Of a stretch of DNA of 64,000 nt, positions 15,682-24,725 are shown one piece after another; position 1 is the stretch's first letter, and each line of letters begins with the position of its first letter. The notes beneath the pieces are model-generated. The model was not told where the DNA came from. It saw only the letters and a list, made by a program, of their open reading frames with translations, and did not search any database. Made by a program: the position numbers and the translations under genes. Origin of the DNA: Roseobacter denitrificans OCh 114 (lineage in GTDB: Bacteria; Pseudomonadota; Alphaproteobacteria; Rhodobacterales; Rhodobacteraceae); NCBI RefSeq assembly GCF_000014045.1, contig NC_008209.1, forward strand, positions 1,635,001 through 1,699,000. The letters are read 5' to 3'.

Positions 15682-16383
15682 TTGACTGGTCAAACCCGCC
15701 TTTCCTGGACTGATGTGCGTGATGAGATACAGGCGCGTATTCTCGACCGGACATATGCACCGGGGGACAAGCTGCCGCGCGACAACGATCTCGCTTTGGG
15801 GTTGGGATGCGCGCGCACGACCGTGCACCGCGCGATGCAGGACCTCGCGCGGATAGGATTGGTCGAACGTAAGCGAAAAGGCGGAACCCATGTCAGGGCC
15901 GACCCGGTGACGCGCGCCACCTTTGATATCCCGATCACCCGGCGTGAGGTCGAGCAGCGCGGCAGTACCTATGACTACCGGCTGATCAGCAGCGCGGTGG
16001 AGCCCATGCCGGAGTCAGTCCTACTGCGTTTTGGCAGCAGCGAGCCGGGCGAAGCCTTGCATGTCAAAGCCGTGCATCTGTCTGACAGCAAACCATATAT
16101 CTTTGAAGATCGCTGGATAGACATCACAACAACGCCCGATATCCTGCAGGTCGACCTTGCCGGTAGCAGCGCCAACGAATGGCTTGTGCGCAACAAGCCC
16201 TACAGCAAGCTCGATGTCCGCTTCTTTGCCGTGAATGCCAAAGGTGAAAACGCTGAACACCTGTCTGTCGCGGCAGGAGAGGCCTTGCTGGTGATTGAAC
16301 GCACCACATGGATCGGTTCGGCTCCGATCACGACGGTTCGATCCGTGACGGCCCCGGGGTATCAACTGTCGGCGCAAAACTGA
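15682..16383 (+). CDS. GntR-family transcriptional regulator with UTRA domain (HutC subfamily)
   Basis: The ~233-aa protein has an N-terminal winged helix (PGDKLPRDNDLALGLGCARTTVHRAMQDLARIGLVERKRKGGTHV) and a C-terminal UTRA ligand domain. Phrases such as IFEDRWIDI and LVIERTTW are close to HutC-type repressors. I prefer the TTG at 15682 because GGGAGG lies seven bases before it; GTG at 15661 in frame has no ribosome binding site. The divergent TRAP operon is the likely target, with a small carboxylate or amino acid as effector. Its start overlaps a perfect dyad, which suggests autorepression. Confidence 0.88.
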   Translation: MTGQTRLSWTDVRDEIQARILDRTYAPGDKLPRDNDLALGLGCARTTVHRAMQDLARIGLVERKRKGGTHVRADPVTRATFDIPITRREVEQRGSTYDYRLISSAVEPMPESVLLRFGSSEPGEALHVKAVHLSDSKPYIFEDRWIDITTTPDILQVDLAGSSANEWLVRNKPYSKLDVRFFAVNAKGENAEHLSVAAGEALLVIERTTWIGSAPITTVRSVTAPGYQLSAQN

Positions 16384-16646
16384 TCACGCTGCGATGCATC
16401 TTTTTGACTGGCCGAGCAGCGGATCGTCTCTTAACTTCTTGTCTGTCAGCGCCTGCCACTTGACGCCGACCTGCGCAAGAGCGCTTAAATGACTGGCGTG
16501 GTCGTTAAAGCCGCAGATTTTAGGCGTGCGATTGTTTCGGACAGTGGAAAACCGCGCGTTTGTGTATACTACTTTAAGACACATTGGGTTTAATGTATTT
16601 GATGAGCGCCGTGAGAACGGGCATTTAAACGGGTGGGGTTGGTATC

Positions 16647-18377
16647 GTGGCCAAGAAAGTAACAGGCATTGAAGAGTTGCGAAGCGCGCGCCGTGCGGGT
16701 TCATGGCTGCTGTGGGCGGTGTTTCTGTTCAGTATTTTTGTAAACCTGCTGATGCTGACCGGGCCATTGTTCATGCTTCAGGTCTATGACCGTGTCCTCG
16801 GGTCGCGGTCCGAAGAAACGCTGGTGGCCTTGTTTGTGTTGGTCGGGGCGCTGTACGGCCTGATGATGCTTCTGGAATATGCGCGCGGTCGTGTGCTGGC
16901 CCGGTTTGGTGCACGGTTTCAGTCGATCCTTGAAAACCGCGTGTTCGAGGCGGTGCTGCGGCGCGCGGTATTGCCCAGCGAACGATCGATCCCGGCAAGC
17001 GGGCTCAGGGATCTGGAAACCGTCCGCACGTTTTTCGCCTCCCCCGTGATCCTCGCGCTGTTCGACGTGCCATGGACCCCTTTGTTCCTTGGCGCGATTT
17101 TCATTTTTCACCCGATGTTGGGCTGGCTGGCATTGGGCGGCAGTGTGCTGTTGATCATCATCACGCTGCTCAACAATTGGCTGACAAATACAAAGACCCT
17201 TGAGGCGCAGAACGTCTCCAACCGCGCGCATGGGTTTGCCGAACAGGCGCGCAGGGCCGCCGAAGTTGTCCGCGCGCAAGGCATGAGCACAGCGGTCACG
17301 GCCCGCTGGCAGGGCCTGAGCGAGGAGGCGACGGATACATCCGTCAAATCCAACGACTGGACGGGTGTGTTCACATCCATGTCCAAATCCTTCACCCTGT
17401 TTTTGCAATCCGCGATGCTGGCGCTGGGGGCCTATCTGGTGTTGCAGGCGGAGATGACGGCGGGTGCGATGATCGCGGGCTCGATCATGATGGGCCGTGC
17501 CCTTGCCCCGGTGCAACAGGCATTGGGCCAGTGGAGCACCGTGCAACGTGCCCGTGGCGCCTGGTCATCGCTGGGGGAGCTGCTGGAAAAGACCCCTGTG
17601 CTCCCTGAAACGCATACATTGCCGACACCGCACGCCAATGTGTCTTTTGCAGGCGTTTCTGTCGTTGCCCAGGGCGCAAAGTTTCCAACGCTCAGCGGTA
17701 TCTCTTTTTACCTCGGGGAGGGAGAGGCACTTGGCGTTATCGGGAAAAGCGGTTCGGGCAAATCGACCCTTGCCAAGACGTTGCTGGGCCTGACGCGAGT
17801 GGCGGCGGGCGAGGTGCGTTTTGGCGGCGCGACTTTGGATCAGTACGATCCGGACGCCTTGGGGTCCTACATCGGTTATCTGCCGCAGAATGTCGTGCTG
17901 TTTTCGGGCACCATTGCCGAGAATATCGCGCGCATGGCGATCAACCCCGATGATGAAAAAGTCGTGGAGGCGGCCAAGCGCGCCAATGCCCATGACATGA
18001 TCTTGTCGCTGCCCGATGGGTACAAAACCATCGTGCAGGGCGATGATGGGCAACTGTCGGGCGGCCAGCGGCAGCGCATCGCCTTGGCGCGCGCCTTTTA
18101 CGGTGACCCTGTTCTGCTGATCCTGGATGAGCCGAATTCGGCGCTGGACAACGATGGATCGGTTGCGCTGAACCTCGCGGTGCGCGAATTCAAGGCGGCC
18201 AACCGTGCCGTTGTGATCATGACTCACAGACCAAGTGCGTTGTCGGAATGTGACCGCTTGCTGGTCATTGACGGCGGGCGGATCAAGGCGGATGGCCCGC
18301 GCGATGAAGTGTTGAAATCCATGGTCAGCAACGTCGAGAACATCAAAAAATCACTGGCACAGGCGACATCATCATGA
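16647..18377 (+). CDS. Type I secretion ABC permease/ATPase (PrtD family)
   Basis: The 576-aa inner-membrane exporter joins a six-helix transmembrane domain (~residues 20-300) to an ATPase domain with Walker A GKSGSGKST, the signature LSGGQRQRIALARAF and Walker B LLILDEPNSALD. The TM-domain phrases MLQVYDRVLGSRSEETL and the lack of an N-terminal C39 peptidase domain place it with PrtD/HasD-type type I exporters. The start is GTG at 16647. It overlaps the HlyD gene by four bases. No RTX or other obvious substrate is encoded nearby, and the outer-membrane partner could be the TolC homologue at 35 kb. Confidence 0.93.
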   Translation: MAKKVTGIEELRSARRAGSWLLWAVFLFSIFVNLLMLTGPLFMLQVYDRVLGSRSEETLVALFVLVGALYGLMMLLEYARGRVLARFGARFQSILENRVFEAVLRRAVLPSERSIPASGLRDLETVRTFFASPVILALFDVPWTPLFLGAIFIFHPMLGWLALGGSVLLIIITLLNNWLTNTKTLEAQNVSNRAHGFAEQARRAAEVVRAQGMSTAVTARWQGLSEEATDTSVKSNDWTGVFTSMSKSFTLFLQSAMLALGAYLVLQAEMTAGAMIAGSIMMGRALAPVQQALGQWSTVQRARGAWSSLGELLEKTPVLPETHTLPTPHANVSFAGVSVVAQGAKFPTLSGISFYLGEGEALGVIGKSGSGKSTLAKTLLGLTRVAAGEVRFGGATLDQYDPDALGSYIGYLPQNVVLFSGTIAENIARMAINPDDEKVVEAAKRANAHDMILSLPDGYKTIVQGDDGQLSGGQRQRIALARAFYGDPVLLILDEPNSALDNDGSVALNLAVREFKAANRAVVIMTHRPSALSECDRLLVIDGGRIKADGPRDEVLKSMVSNVENIKKSLAQATSS

Positions 18378-19687
18378 ACGGACAATCGAAACAACCGCGC
18401 GCATGGAAAGCAACCGGCCCGCTGATGGTCGGGATGACTGCGCTTTTGATACTGGTCGGGGTGATCGGCGTCTGGGCCGTTCAGGCGCGGATCGCCGGTG
18501 CCGTTATTGCCTCTGGCAATATCGAGGTGGAATCGAACCGGCAGGTGCTGCAACACCCGCAAGGGGGGGTCGTCGGTGCCTTGCCCGTTCAGGATGGTGA
18601 TTTCGTCAACGCCGGGGATACGGTCTTGCGCTTTGATGACACGCAGCTGCGCTCCGAACTTGCGATCATAGAGGGGCAACTCTTCGAAATCCTTGCCCGC
18701 AAGGCCCGGCTCAAGGCAGAGCGGGACGGGCTGGATGCCTTGCCGCTGAGCGAAGAACTCGCCGAACTGGCGGAAAAAGACCCTTCGGTGCAGGCGCTTA
18801 TTGACGGGCAGGCGCAGCTTTTCGAGGCGCGCGCAACCTCGCTGCAACAAAGTTCGGAGCAGATCCTTGAGCAGATCGCACAAGCCGAAAACCAGATCGA
18901 AGGGGCAACCGCGCAGCTGGCCGCGTTGGAAACCCAGCGCGGCCTGATCGAAGCTGAGCTCACCGACAGTCAGACGCTCTTTGACAAAGGGCTGGCACCT
19001 GCCTCGCGTGTTTCTTCGTTGCAGCGCGAACAGGCGCGGCTCTTGGGTGAAATCGGCAGTATCACCGCCAGCGTCGCGCAACTGCGTGGTGAGATCGCGT
19101 CACTCAGCATCGAGCGGATTGCGTTGACGACGCGCCTGCGCGAAGAAGCCATATCGACCCTGCGCGACCTTCAATTTCAGGAAGTCGAACTGGTTCAGCG
19201 CCGCCTGAGCACGATGGAGACCTTGTCGCGCATGGAGTTGCGCGCCCCGGTCAGCGGCGTCATCTACGGATCGCGCATCTTTGCCTTGCAATCGGTTGTC
19301 TCGCCCGCGGAGCCGATCATGTACATCATCCCACAGGACCAGCCGATGGTTGTCGCCGCACGGGTCGATCCAATTCACATTGATCAGGTCCATGTCGGGC
19401 AGGAAGCGACCCTGCGCTTTGCAGCTTTCGACCAGCGCCTGACGCCTGAAATCATCGGGCATGTGGTGCGCATGTCCGCAGATGTGTTCACAGATGAAGT
19501 CACCGGCATGTCTTATTACGAGGTTAAACTGGTGCCGAAGGAGGGCGAATCCGAGAAGCTCGGCGGACAGGTGCTCTTGCCGGGCATGCCTGTTGAGGCC
19601 TTCATCAAAACGGCGGAACGCTCGCCGTTGAATTATCTGGCCAAACCTTTGACCGACTACTTCACCCGCGCCTTCCGCGAGGGGTAG
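18374..19687 (+). CDS. HlyD-family membrane fusion protein of the type I secretion system
   Basis: The 437-aa periplasmic adaptor has one N-terminal membrane helix (~residues 20-40), a split lipoyl/barrel-sandwich domain (SNRQVLQHPQGGVV ... MELRAPVSGVIYG) and a long alpha-helical coiled-coil hairpin (~105-275) rich in Glu, Gln, Leu and Ala. The C-terminal beta domain ends in the HlyD signature region (LLPGMPVEAFIKT). It is translationally coupled to the ABC gene by an ATGA overlap. It bridges the inner-membrane pump to a TolC-type channel. Confidence 0.93.
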   Translation: MNGQSKQPRAWKATGPLMVGMTALLILVGVIGVWAVQARIAGAVIASGNIEVESNRQVLQHPQGGVVGALPVQDGDFVNAGDTVLRFDDTQLRSELAIIEGQLFEILARKARLKAERDGLDALPLSEELAELAEKDPSVQALIDGQAQLFEARATSLQQSSEQILEQIAQAENQIEGATAQLAALETQRGLIEAELTDSQTLFDKGLAPASRVSSLQREQARLLGEIGSITASVAQLRGEIASLSIERIALTTRLREEAISTLRDLQFQEVELVQRRLSTMETLSRMELRAPVSGVIYGSRIFALQSVVSPAEPIMYIIPQDQPMVVAARVDPIHIDQVHVGQEATLRFAAFDQRLTPEIIGHVVRMSADVFTDEVTGMSYYEVKLVPKEGESEKLGGQVLLPGMPVEAFIKTAERSPLNYLAKPLTDYFTRAFREG

Positions 19688-19849
19688 AGACAAACGGGCG
19701 GCTACATGTTGAGGCGCGGCAAGACGCGTCGCCTGCGATCACGAAGCTGTGATTGGGTGTTATGGCCGGTTTTGCGGCGCTTTGTTCGGATTCGGCGGAT
19801 TGCGTGCTAGTTTTTCAAGGGAACAACAACCGTAACAGGAGAACCGGAA

Positions 19850-20246
19850 GTGACCCGCAGAGTATTGACCCGCCGTTCACTTGTCACGGCCAGCGCGGCG
19901 GCGGCCGCGACAAGCTTGATCCTGCCCGCGCAGGCCAGCGGATTGGCCCCGACGCCCACCATGCGCGGGGGCGCGAACAACTACCTGCCCGGTGCCCCAA
20001 TCGTCGAACGGATCGGCGGATACAACCGAAGGGCACGAACGCGACCCGCACAGCCACGGCGCGACTTTGACCGATGCCAATGGCGCGTTTCGCCTTGAGA
20101 TGCCGCAGATCGTTCCGGCCTTTGGTCAACCGCATGCACATCTGGCCTATGACAGCGATGAATTCGAAACTGTCTTCCTCAGGCCGGTCATGCGCAGCGC
20201 AAAAGACACCACGTTGAGCGCGGATTTTGTTCTGCAACCGGTCTGA
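19850..20246 (+). pseudogene. Broken Tat-exported intradiol-dioxygenase-like protein gene
   Basis: Two pieces of one protein lie in different frames. The first (GTG at 19850, AGGAGA upstream) encodes a twin-arginine-like signal (RRSLVTASAAAAATS) and GANNYLPGAPIVERIGG. The second, one base out of frame, resumes at TTEGHERDPHSHGATLTDANG and runs to LSADFVLQPV at 20246. TEGH...H..TD..G.F...TV-like order with later FGQPHAHLAY is the C-terminal pattern of intradiol ring-cleavage dioxygenase-like proteins. About 25-30 residues expected between the pieces are missing, so an internal deletion that also shifted the frame is the simplest reading. It is followed by a ferric-reductase-like gene, its likely former operon partner. 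Confidence 0.65.
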
Positions 20247-20258
20247 TCCCCTGTTGAC

Positions 20259-20870
20259 ATGGTTGGGATGTTGATCCGCGCGGTCGCGATATGGGTCGCG
20301 CTCGCCTTGGCTGTGATCGTGCCTGTAGCTGCATCTGCCGCAAGCCCGTTGCTGGCGTGGCGTGATCCCATTTACATCATCGCCGGGTTATCAGGTGTCA
20401 TCGCCCTGACCCTTTTGCTGGTACAGCCGCTGCTGGCGGGTGGCGTTTTGCCCGGCGTGTCGATGATGCGGGGCCGACGTGTTCACCGCTGGATCGGGGT
20501 GTCATTGCTTGCAGCCGTGCTTGTCCATGTTGCAGCGCTCTGGATCACAAGTCCGCCGGATGTTGTCGATGCGCTTCTTTTTGTCTCGCCCACGCCGTTT
20601 TCTCTTTGGGGTGTGATTGCGATGTGGGTGATCTTTGCGACCGCATTGCTTGCAGCACTGCGCCATCGCATGCGGCTGCGACCCCGGTACTGGCGGATCA
20701 TTCACACGGTTTTTGCCCTGATCATCGTCGCAGGTAGCGTGGTGCATGCACTTTTGATCGAGGGAACGATGGAGATCGTTTCAAAGGTTGCGCTGTGCGC
20801 ATTGGTGATCATCGCAACGGGCTATGTGGTGCTGCGGCTGCGTGCATGGCAGGGCTTGCGGCGTCGGTAA
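20259..20870 (+). CDS. Ferric-reductase-like transmembrane protein
   Basis: The 203-aa protein has about six hydrophobic helices. His residues near H75 and H91 (RRVHRWIGVSLLAAVLVHVAALW) and near H149 and H163 (YWRIIHTVFALIIVAGSVVHALL) are spaced like the bis-heme ligands of ferric-reductase/YedZ-type membrane cytochromes. It has no FAD or NAD domain, so electrons must come from another protein. An ATG at 20268 is an alternative start. It begins 12 bases after the broken dioxygenase-like gene. Its role (iron or methionine-sulfoxide electron transfer) is open. Confidence 0.75.
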   Translation: MVGMLIRAVAIWVALALAVIVPVAASAASPLLAWRDPIYIIAGLSGVIALTLLLVQPLLAGGVLPGVSMMRGRRVHRWIGVSLLAAVLVHVAALWITSPPDVVDALLFVSPTPFSLWGVIAMWVIFATALLAALRHRMRLRPRYWRIIHTVFALIIVAGSVVHALLIEGTMEIVSKVALCALVIIATGYVVLRLRAWQGLRRR

Positions 20871-20918
20871 CGGATGCGATCGGCGCTATAGCGTCTTTCG
20901 GGATATCAGACAGCGCCC

Positions 20919-22049
20919 CTACAGACCCCCGACATAGCGCAGATCATCGTCCAGATGGATGGCCTGCGCGCCGTGGTCCAGTGTAAACCGCCCCACCGCG
21001 CCAGGGTTGGTCAAGACACACGCAGGGCCACGGGTTGCCATCGAAAACGCGACCTCTTTTTCGCAGCCCACGATGTTGATCAGAACGTCCAGCGCACGCG
21101 GAAACGTCAGATCAGCCCCGGCAAGCGTGCCATCCTCCAGGGTCAGGCGACCGTTCCGACGCAGCACGCGCCGCCCGTTGAGACGGAATTCCGTGATGTC
21201 GGACCCGGCGGTGGCCATGGCGTCGGTCACCAGAAAAATACCGCCACCCGCGCGCTTGGCGCAAAGAGCTGCGCGCATGCTGGCCCGGTGCACGTGGATA
21301 TCATCCGCGATCAGACCTGCATGCACATCACCGGTATCCAGCGCCGCCCCGACAAGGCCCGGTTCACGACTGCCCAGCTGGCGCATCGCGTTGAACAGAT
21401 GCGTGACGCAGCGGGCACCGGCCCGAAAGGCGGCTTGCGCATCGGCCATGCTGCAATCGGTGTGACCCAGCGAAATGATGATACCAGCGCGGGACAGGCG
21501 GGTGATCTGTGCGTTCGTCACATTTTCCGGGGCCACCGTGAGCATGATGTTTGGCAAACGCCGTGCAGCATCGTGCAAAAATGCTTCATCCGCATCCGTC
21601 ATCGGGCGGATCAAGGCGGGGTCATGCGCCCCCTTTTTGGCAAGGCTCAGGTGCGGCCCCTCAAGGTGAATGCCGATGATCCCCGCCACCTTGCGTTCAA
21701 TGGCCGCCGCGACGGCGTCGACGGCTGCCTGTGTGCGCGCTGGCGTGTCGGTGATGAGCGTGGGCAGCAGGGCGCGCGTTCCCGTGGTCGCATGCGCCTG
21801 CGCGATGGCATGCAAACCTGCCACTGAAGGATCCTCGTTAAACAGAACACCGCCACCACCGTTGACCTGCAAATCAACAAACCCCGGCAGGATCGTACCC
21901 CCCGGCAAGGTTTCAACCGCGTAGTCAGACGGGATGTCACGCCTTGGCACGACACCGCGATAGACACCGCCATCCAACAGCAGCGCGCTGTCAGAGCTGA
22001 GCGTGCTGCCATCAAAGATATCCGCTCCCGTATATGCGCGTTTCATCAC
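20919..22049 (-). CDS. nagA: N-acetylglucosamine-6-phosphate deacetylase
   Basis: The 376-aa amidohydrolase removes acetate from GlcNAc-6-phosphate to give GlcN-6-phosphate. Metal and substrate residues are visible: GFVDLQVNGGGGV, GIHLEGPHLSLAKKGAH, SLGHTDCSM, THLFNAMRQL and LVTDAMATAG (catalytic Asp). It is the last gene of a four-gene operon in which every junction is a 4-base overlap. The order on the minus strand is kinase, regulator, SIS-domain enzyme, deacetylase. Confidence 0.95.
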   Translation of the reverse strand: MMKRAYTGADIFDGSTLSSDSALLLDGGVYRGVVPRRDIPSDYAVETLPGGTILPGFVDLQVNGGGGVLFNEDPSVAGLHAIAQAHATTGTRALLPTLITDTPARTQAAVDAVAAAIERKVAGIIGIHLEGPHLSLAKKGAHDPALIRPMTDADEAFLHDAARRLPNIMLTVAPENVTNAQITRLSRAGIIISLGHTDCSMADAQAAFRAGARCVTHLFNAMRQLGSREPGLVGAALDTGDVHAGLIADDIHVHRASMRAALCAKRAGGGIFLVTDAMATAGSDITEFRLNGRRVLRRNGRLTLEDGTLAGADLTFPRALDVLINIVGCEKEVAFSMATRGPACVLTNPGAVGRFTLDHGAQAIHLDDDLRYVGGL

Positions 22050-23074
22050 AGTGTTTCCGTCACTTTCCTGAGGTGGCGCGGCGCATCGGGGTTGATGCCG
22101 CGCGCCCGGGCGACCTGTTCGACCATGGCGTAGAATGAAACGATCAACGCGAGCGGATCAAGCAAGAGGTGCGATGTGCGCGCGCAGGGCAGGGCGCGGG
22201 CCAGCGCGGTCTTGTCAGAGGTCACAAAGGCATGCGCGCCTTTCGCGGCAAGTTGGTCGGCCACATCCACCAGCCATGCTTCGGCCTGATCAGCGGCTGC
22301 GAGCGCGATCACGGGAAATCCGCGTTCGATTATGGAAACCGGCCCGTGCAGCACTTCGGCGGAGGAATAGGATTCTGCGTGCAGTTGGCAGGTTTCCTTG
22401 AACTTCAGAGCCGCCTCATTGGCTATCGCCAACGCGGGCCCACGGCCAAGGCAAAAGAGCGACCGGGACGAAACGATCTCATCTTCCAGGATGGACCAAT
22501 CCATGTGCGCCGCCTTCTTCAACACCTGCGGTAAATCATGCAGGGCACGCAACAGCGCATGGTCCTGCTGCCACTCGGCCATCAGCCAGATGGCCGACAC
22601 GGCAGAGGTCACGAATGTCTTGGTGGCGGCCACGCTGTGTTCGACACCGGCATGCAGATTGACCGCATGGGTGCTGACCCCGGCCAGATCGCTGTTGATG
22701 TGGTTGGTCAGGGCGATGGAAACGGCACCCTGCGCGGTGGCCATTTCTGCCATGCGCACGATATCCGGGCTTTTCCCTGACTGCGAAATCGCCAGACAGG
22801 CACCGCGGGACAGCCGCAGGTTGCGCCCGTAGATAGAGGTAACTGACGGGCCGACGGAGGCAACCGGAATACCGGCGACAAGCTCGGTGGCATATTTGAA
22901 ATAGGTCGCTGCGTGATCGGACGAGCCGCGCGCAACCGAAATCAGGAACGCGGGGTCTGCGTCTTGCAAGGCGCGTGCAGCGGCCCTGACTTCGGGCGCG
23001 CCCCGTGTCAGCAGGGTTGCGACCGCGTCCGGAATTTCAAGGATTTCGCGCCGCATGTGGGTTTGAGAAGTCAT
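22046..23074 (-). CDS. SIS-domain glucosamine-6-phosphate deaminase (NagB-II type)
   Basis: The 342-aa protein is two tandem SIS domains without the N-terminal glutamine amidotransferase domain of GlmS. It keeps the sugar-phosphate binding phrases (ARGSSDHAATYFKY, AISQSGKSPDIV, LGRGPALAIANEAALKFKETC and SSAEVLHGP). This is the arrangement of NagB-II and AgaS deaminases, which turn GlcN-6-phosphate into fructose-6-phosphate and ammonia. It is coupled by ATGA overlaps to the regulator gene upstream and nagA downstream. No classical nagB is seen in the window, so this enzyme probably fills that step. Confidence 0.9.
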   Translation of the reverse strand: MTSQTHMRREILEIPDAVATLLTRGAPEVRAAARALQDADPAFLISVARGSSDHAATYFKYATELVAGIPVASVGPSVTSIYGRNLRLSRGACLAISQSGKSPDIVRMAEMATAQGAVSIALTNHINSDLAGVSTHAVNLHAGVEHSVAATKTFVTSAVSAIWLMAEWQQDHALLRALHDLPQVLKKAAHMDWSILEDEIVSSRSLFCLGRGPALAIANEAALKFKETCQLHAESYSSAEVLHGPVSIIERGFPVIALAAADQAEAWLVDVADQLAAKGAHAFVTSDKTALARALPCARTSHLLLDPLALIVSFYAMVEQVARARGINPDAPRHLRKVTETL

Positions 23075-23835
23075 GCTGGCTCCTTGGCGAGTCTGAGTTC
23101 GGCGATGAAGGTATAGGCATCCTTCCGATAGGTGGATTGCGTGAACTCCGCGACCCGTCCGCAGCTCAGGTATGAGGTGCGCTCAATCTGCAGGCCCGCG
23201 TCTTTCGGGGATGTGGCCAGCAAATCGGCATCCTGATCTGTCAGGTTGATGGCGGAAATCTTTTGCAATGCTTTGACCGGTCGGTGGCCGTGGCCTTCGA
23301 GTGTTTCATAAAGCGAGGTCTCCACCGCCAACGGGTTGGGCAGGATGTCCGTGGGCAGGGACGCGCGCTCAATCGCGATCGGATCACCATCCGCAAGGCG
23401 CAGGCGGGTGATCCGTGCGACCTGATCTTCGTTGGTCAAACACAGGCAGGTGATCTCATCCGCAGAGGGCATGAACAGCCCACGTTCCAACCAACGGGAT
23501 GTTGCGTCCTTACCCCGTCGTGCCATTTCTTCTGAAAATGAGGTCAGCCGGGACAGATTCTGCTCCATCTGCTTTGGTCTTGAGGCGATGAACGAGCCGG
23601 ACCCTTGTTTCTGCAAGATCACGCCATCCTCGGCCAGGGACCGGATGGCCTTGCGCACGGTCACCCGGGAAAAACCCGTGATGGCCGCGATCTCGCGTTC
23701 TGGGGGCAAGGGGCTGCCCGTCGCCAGTTGCCCGGTCGTGACCCCGTCGCTGAGCCTTTGGCGCAGTTGAATATACCGCGGGCCCCCTTTTGAACGGAAC
23801 CAGTCCGCAGGTTCTAGGAAAGCGGCAACATTCAT
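23071..23835 (-). CDS. GntR-family regulator with UTRA domain, probable amino-sugar repressor (NagR/DasR-like)
   Basis: The 254-aa protein has a winged helix (~residues 25-95; LPPEREIAAITGFSRVTVRKAIRSLAEDGVILQKQGSGSFI) and a UTRA ligand domain (~110-250) of the kind that binds GlcN-6-P or GlcNAc-6-P in NagR and DasR. It lies inside the catabolic operon, between the kinase and the deaminase. Expected operators are the TAGGTAT-type repeats in the divergent region at 24729-24853. Confidence 0.9.
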   Translation of the reverse strand: MNVAAFLEPADWFRSKGGPRYIQLRQRLSDGVTTGQLATGSPLPPEREIAAITGFSRVTVRKAIRSLAEDGVILQKQGSGSFIASRPKQMEQNLSRLTSFSEEMARRGKDATSRWLERGLFMPSADEITCLCLTNEDQVARITRLRLADGDPIAIERASLPTDILPNPLAVETSLYETLEGHGHRPVKALQKISAINLTDQDADLLATSPKDAGLQIERTSYLSCGRVAEFTQSTYRKDAYTFIAELRLAKEPA

Positions 23836-24725
23836 CGCGCGCCCGTCCCTTGATGCAAGGCCTGATGCGCAAGCATCAACGCCCCGTCGAGGGCGGAGCC
23901 CTTGGGGGCTTGCAGTCGGTTCTGACAGCGCGGATCAAGATAGTCGGCGTAATGCGGGCCCACCCCACCTGAAAGACACAAAGCGGCCGTCTCGGCGAGA
24001 TCCGCCGCTTTGATGCAGGCGTTCAGATAGGCGGCACCCCGCTGCATCAAGGCCTGTGCGTTGTCATCCTGCATACGTGCGGCGTCGATAATCATTGGCG
24101 CAAAACCGGCATAGTCCCCGGGTTCGGCGTGTTTTGAGAATTGGACAATTTGGTTTGGATCGTTGTCAAAAAGGTCCAGCAGGTTTTTGGTCATGGCGGA
24201 ATGCGCTTGCAGGCCATCAAGCGCCAGAACGGTCTGGCGCAAGGCGCGTTGCCCGAGCCACCCGCCCGAAGCCTGATCCGCCAGGGCCATCCCCCATCCG
24301 CCGAAGTATCGGGTAGAACCTTGCGACTGCGCGGCAACGATCGTTCCCGTGCCAATGGCCATCAAGACCCCGTCTTGTGGGCCAAGCGCACCCGCCACCG
24401 AGGTCTCGCGGTCGTCGCTCACGGTGATCTGTGTGAACGGCAGGGCGGATTCGACCCGTTCCGCATCCGAAGGTTCCATAATGCCCGCAAGCCCCACATG
24501 GGCCACGCATGCCTCCGACCACCCGCTTGCAAGACCGGCATCAGACGCTGCCGCATCGAGGGCGGTAAGAATGTTCCGGAGTGCGCTGTCCGGGTCGGTT
24601 GCGAAATTGGCTGGCCCGCCGGATGCACCGCCAATGCGCCGACCACACGTGTCGGATATGGCGACCCGGCAGCCGGTTCCGCCGCCGTCCACACCAAGCA
24701 AATAGGATTTGGGGCTGAGTTTCAT
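23832..24725 (-). CDS. N-acetylglucosamine kinase-like protein (BadF/BadG/BcrA/BcrD ATPase family)
   Basis: The 297-aa protein has the ASKHA sugar-kinase fold. LGVDGGGTGCRVAISD is the first phosphate loop, GALGPQDGVLMAIGTGTIVAA the second, and GGWGMALADQASGGWLGQRAL is typical of GlcNAc kinases of the BadF-type family. It probably phosphorylates GlcNAc to GlcNAc-6-P after ABC uptake. It is the first gene of the catabolic operon, and its promoter region is shared with the divergent ABC importer. Confidence 0.9.
   Translation of the reverse strand: MKLSPKSYLLGVDGGGTGCRVAISDTCGRRIGGASGGPANFATDPDSALRNILTALDAAASDAGLASGWSEACVAHVGLAGIMEPSDAERVESALPFTQITVSDDRETSVAGALGPQDGVLMAIGTGTIVAAQSQGSTRYFGGWGMALADQASGGWLGQRALRQTVLALDGLQAHSAMTKNLLDLFDNDPNQIVQFSKHAEPGDYAGFAPMIIDAARMQDDNAQALMQRGAAYLNACIKAADLAETAALCLSGGVGPHYADYLDPRCQNRLQAPKGSALDGALMLAHQALHQGTGAR

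Noticed and set aside
16384..16704. A 106-codon minus-strand frame between GntR and the type I exporter
   Set aside because: It overlaps the start of the exporter, lacks a ribosome binding site and has no recognisable motif. The 263-base gap seems to be a promoter region.
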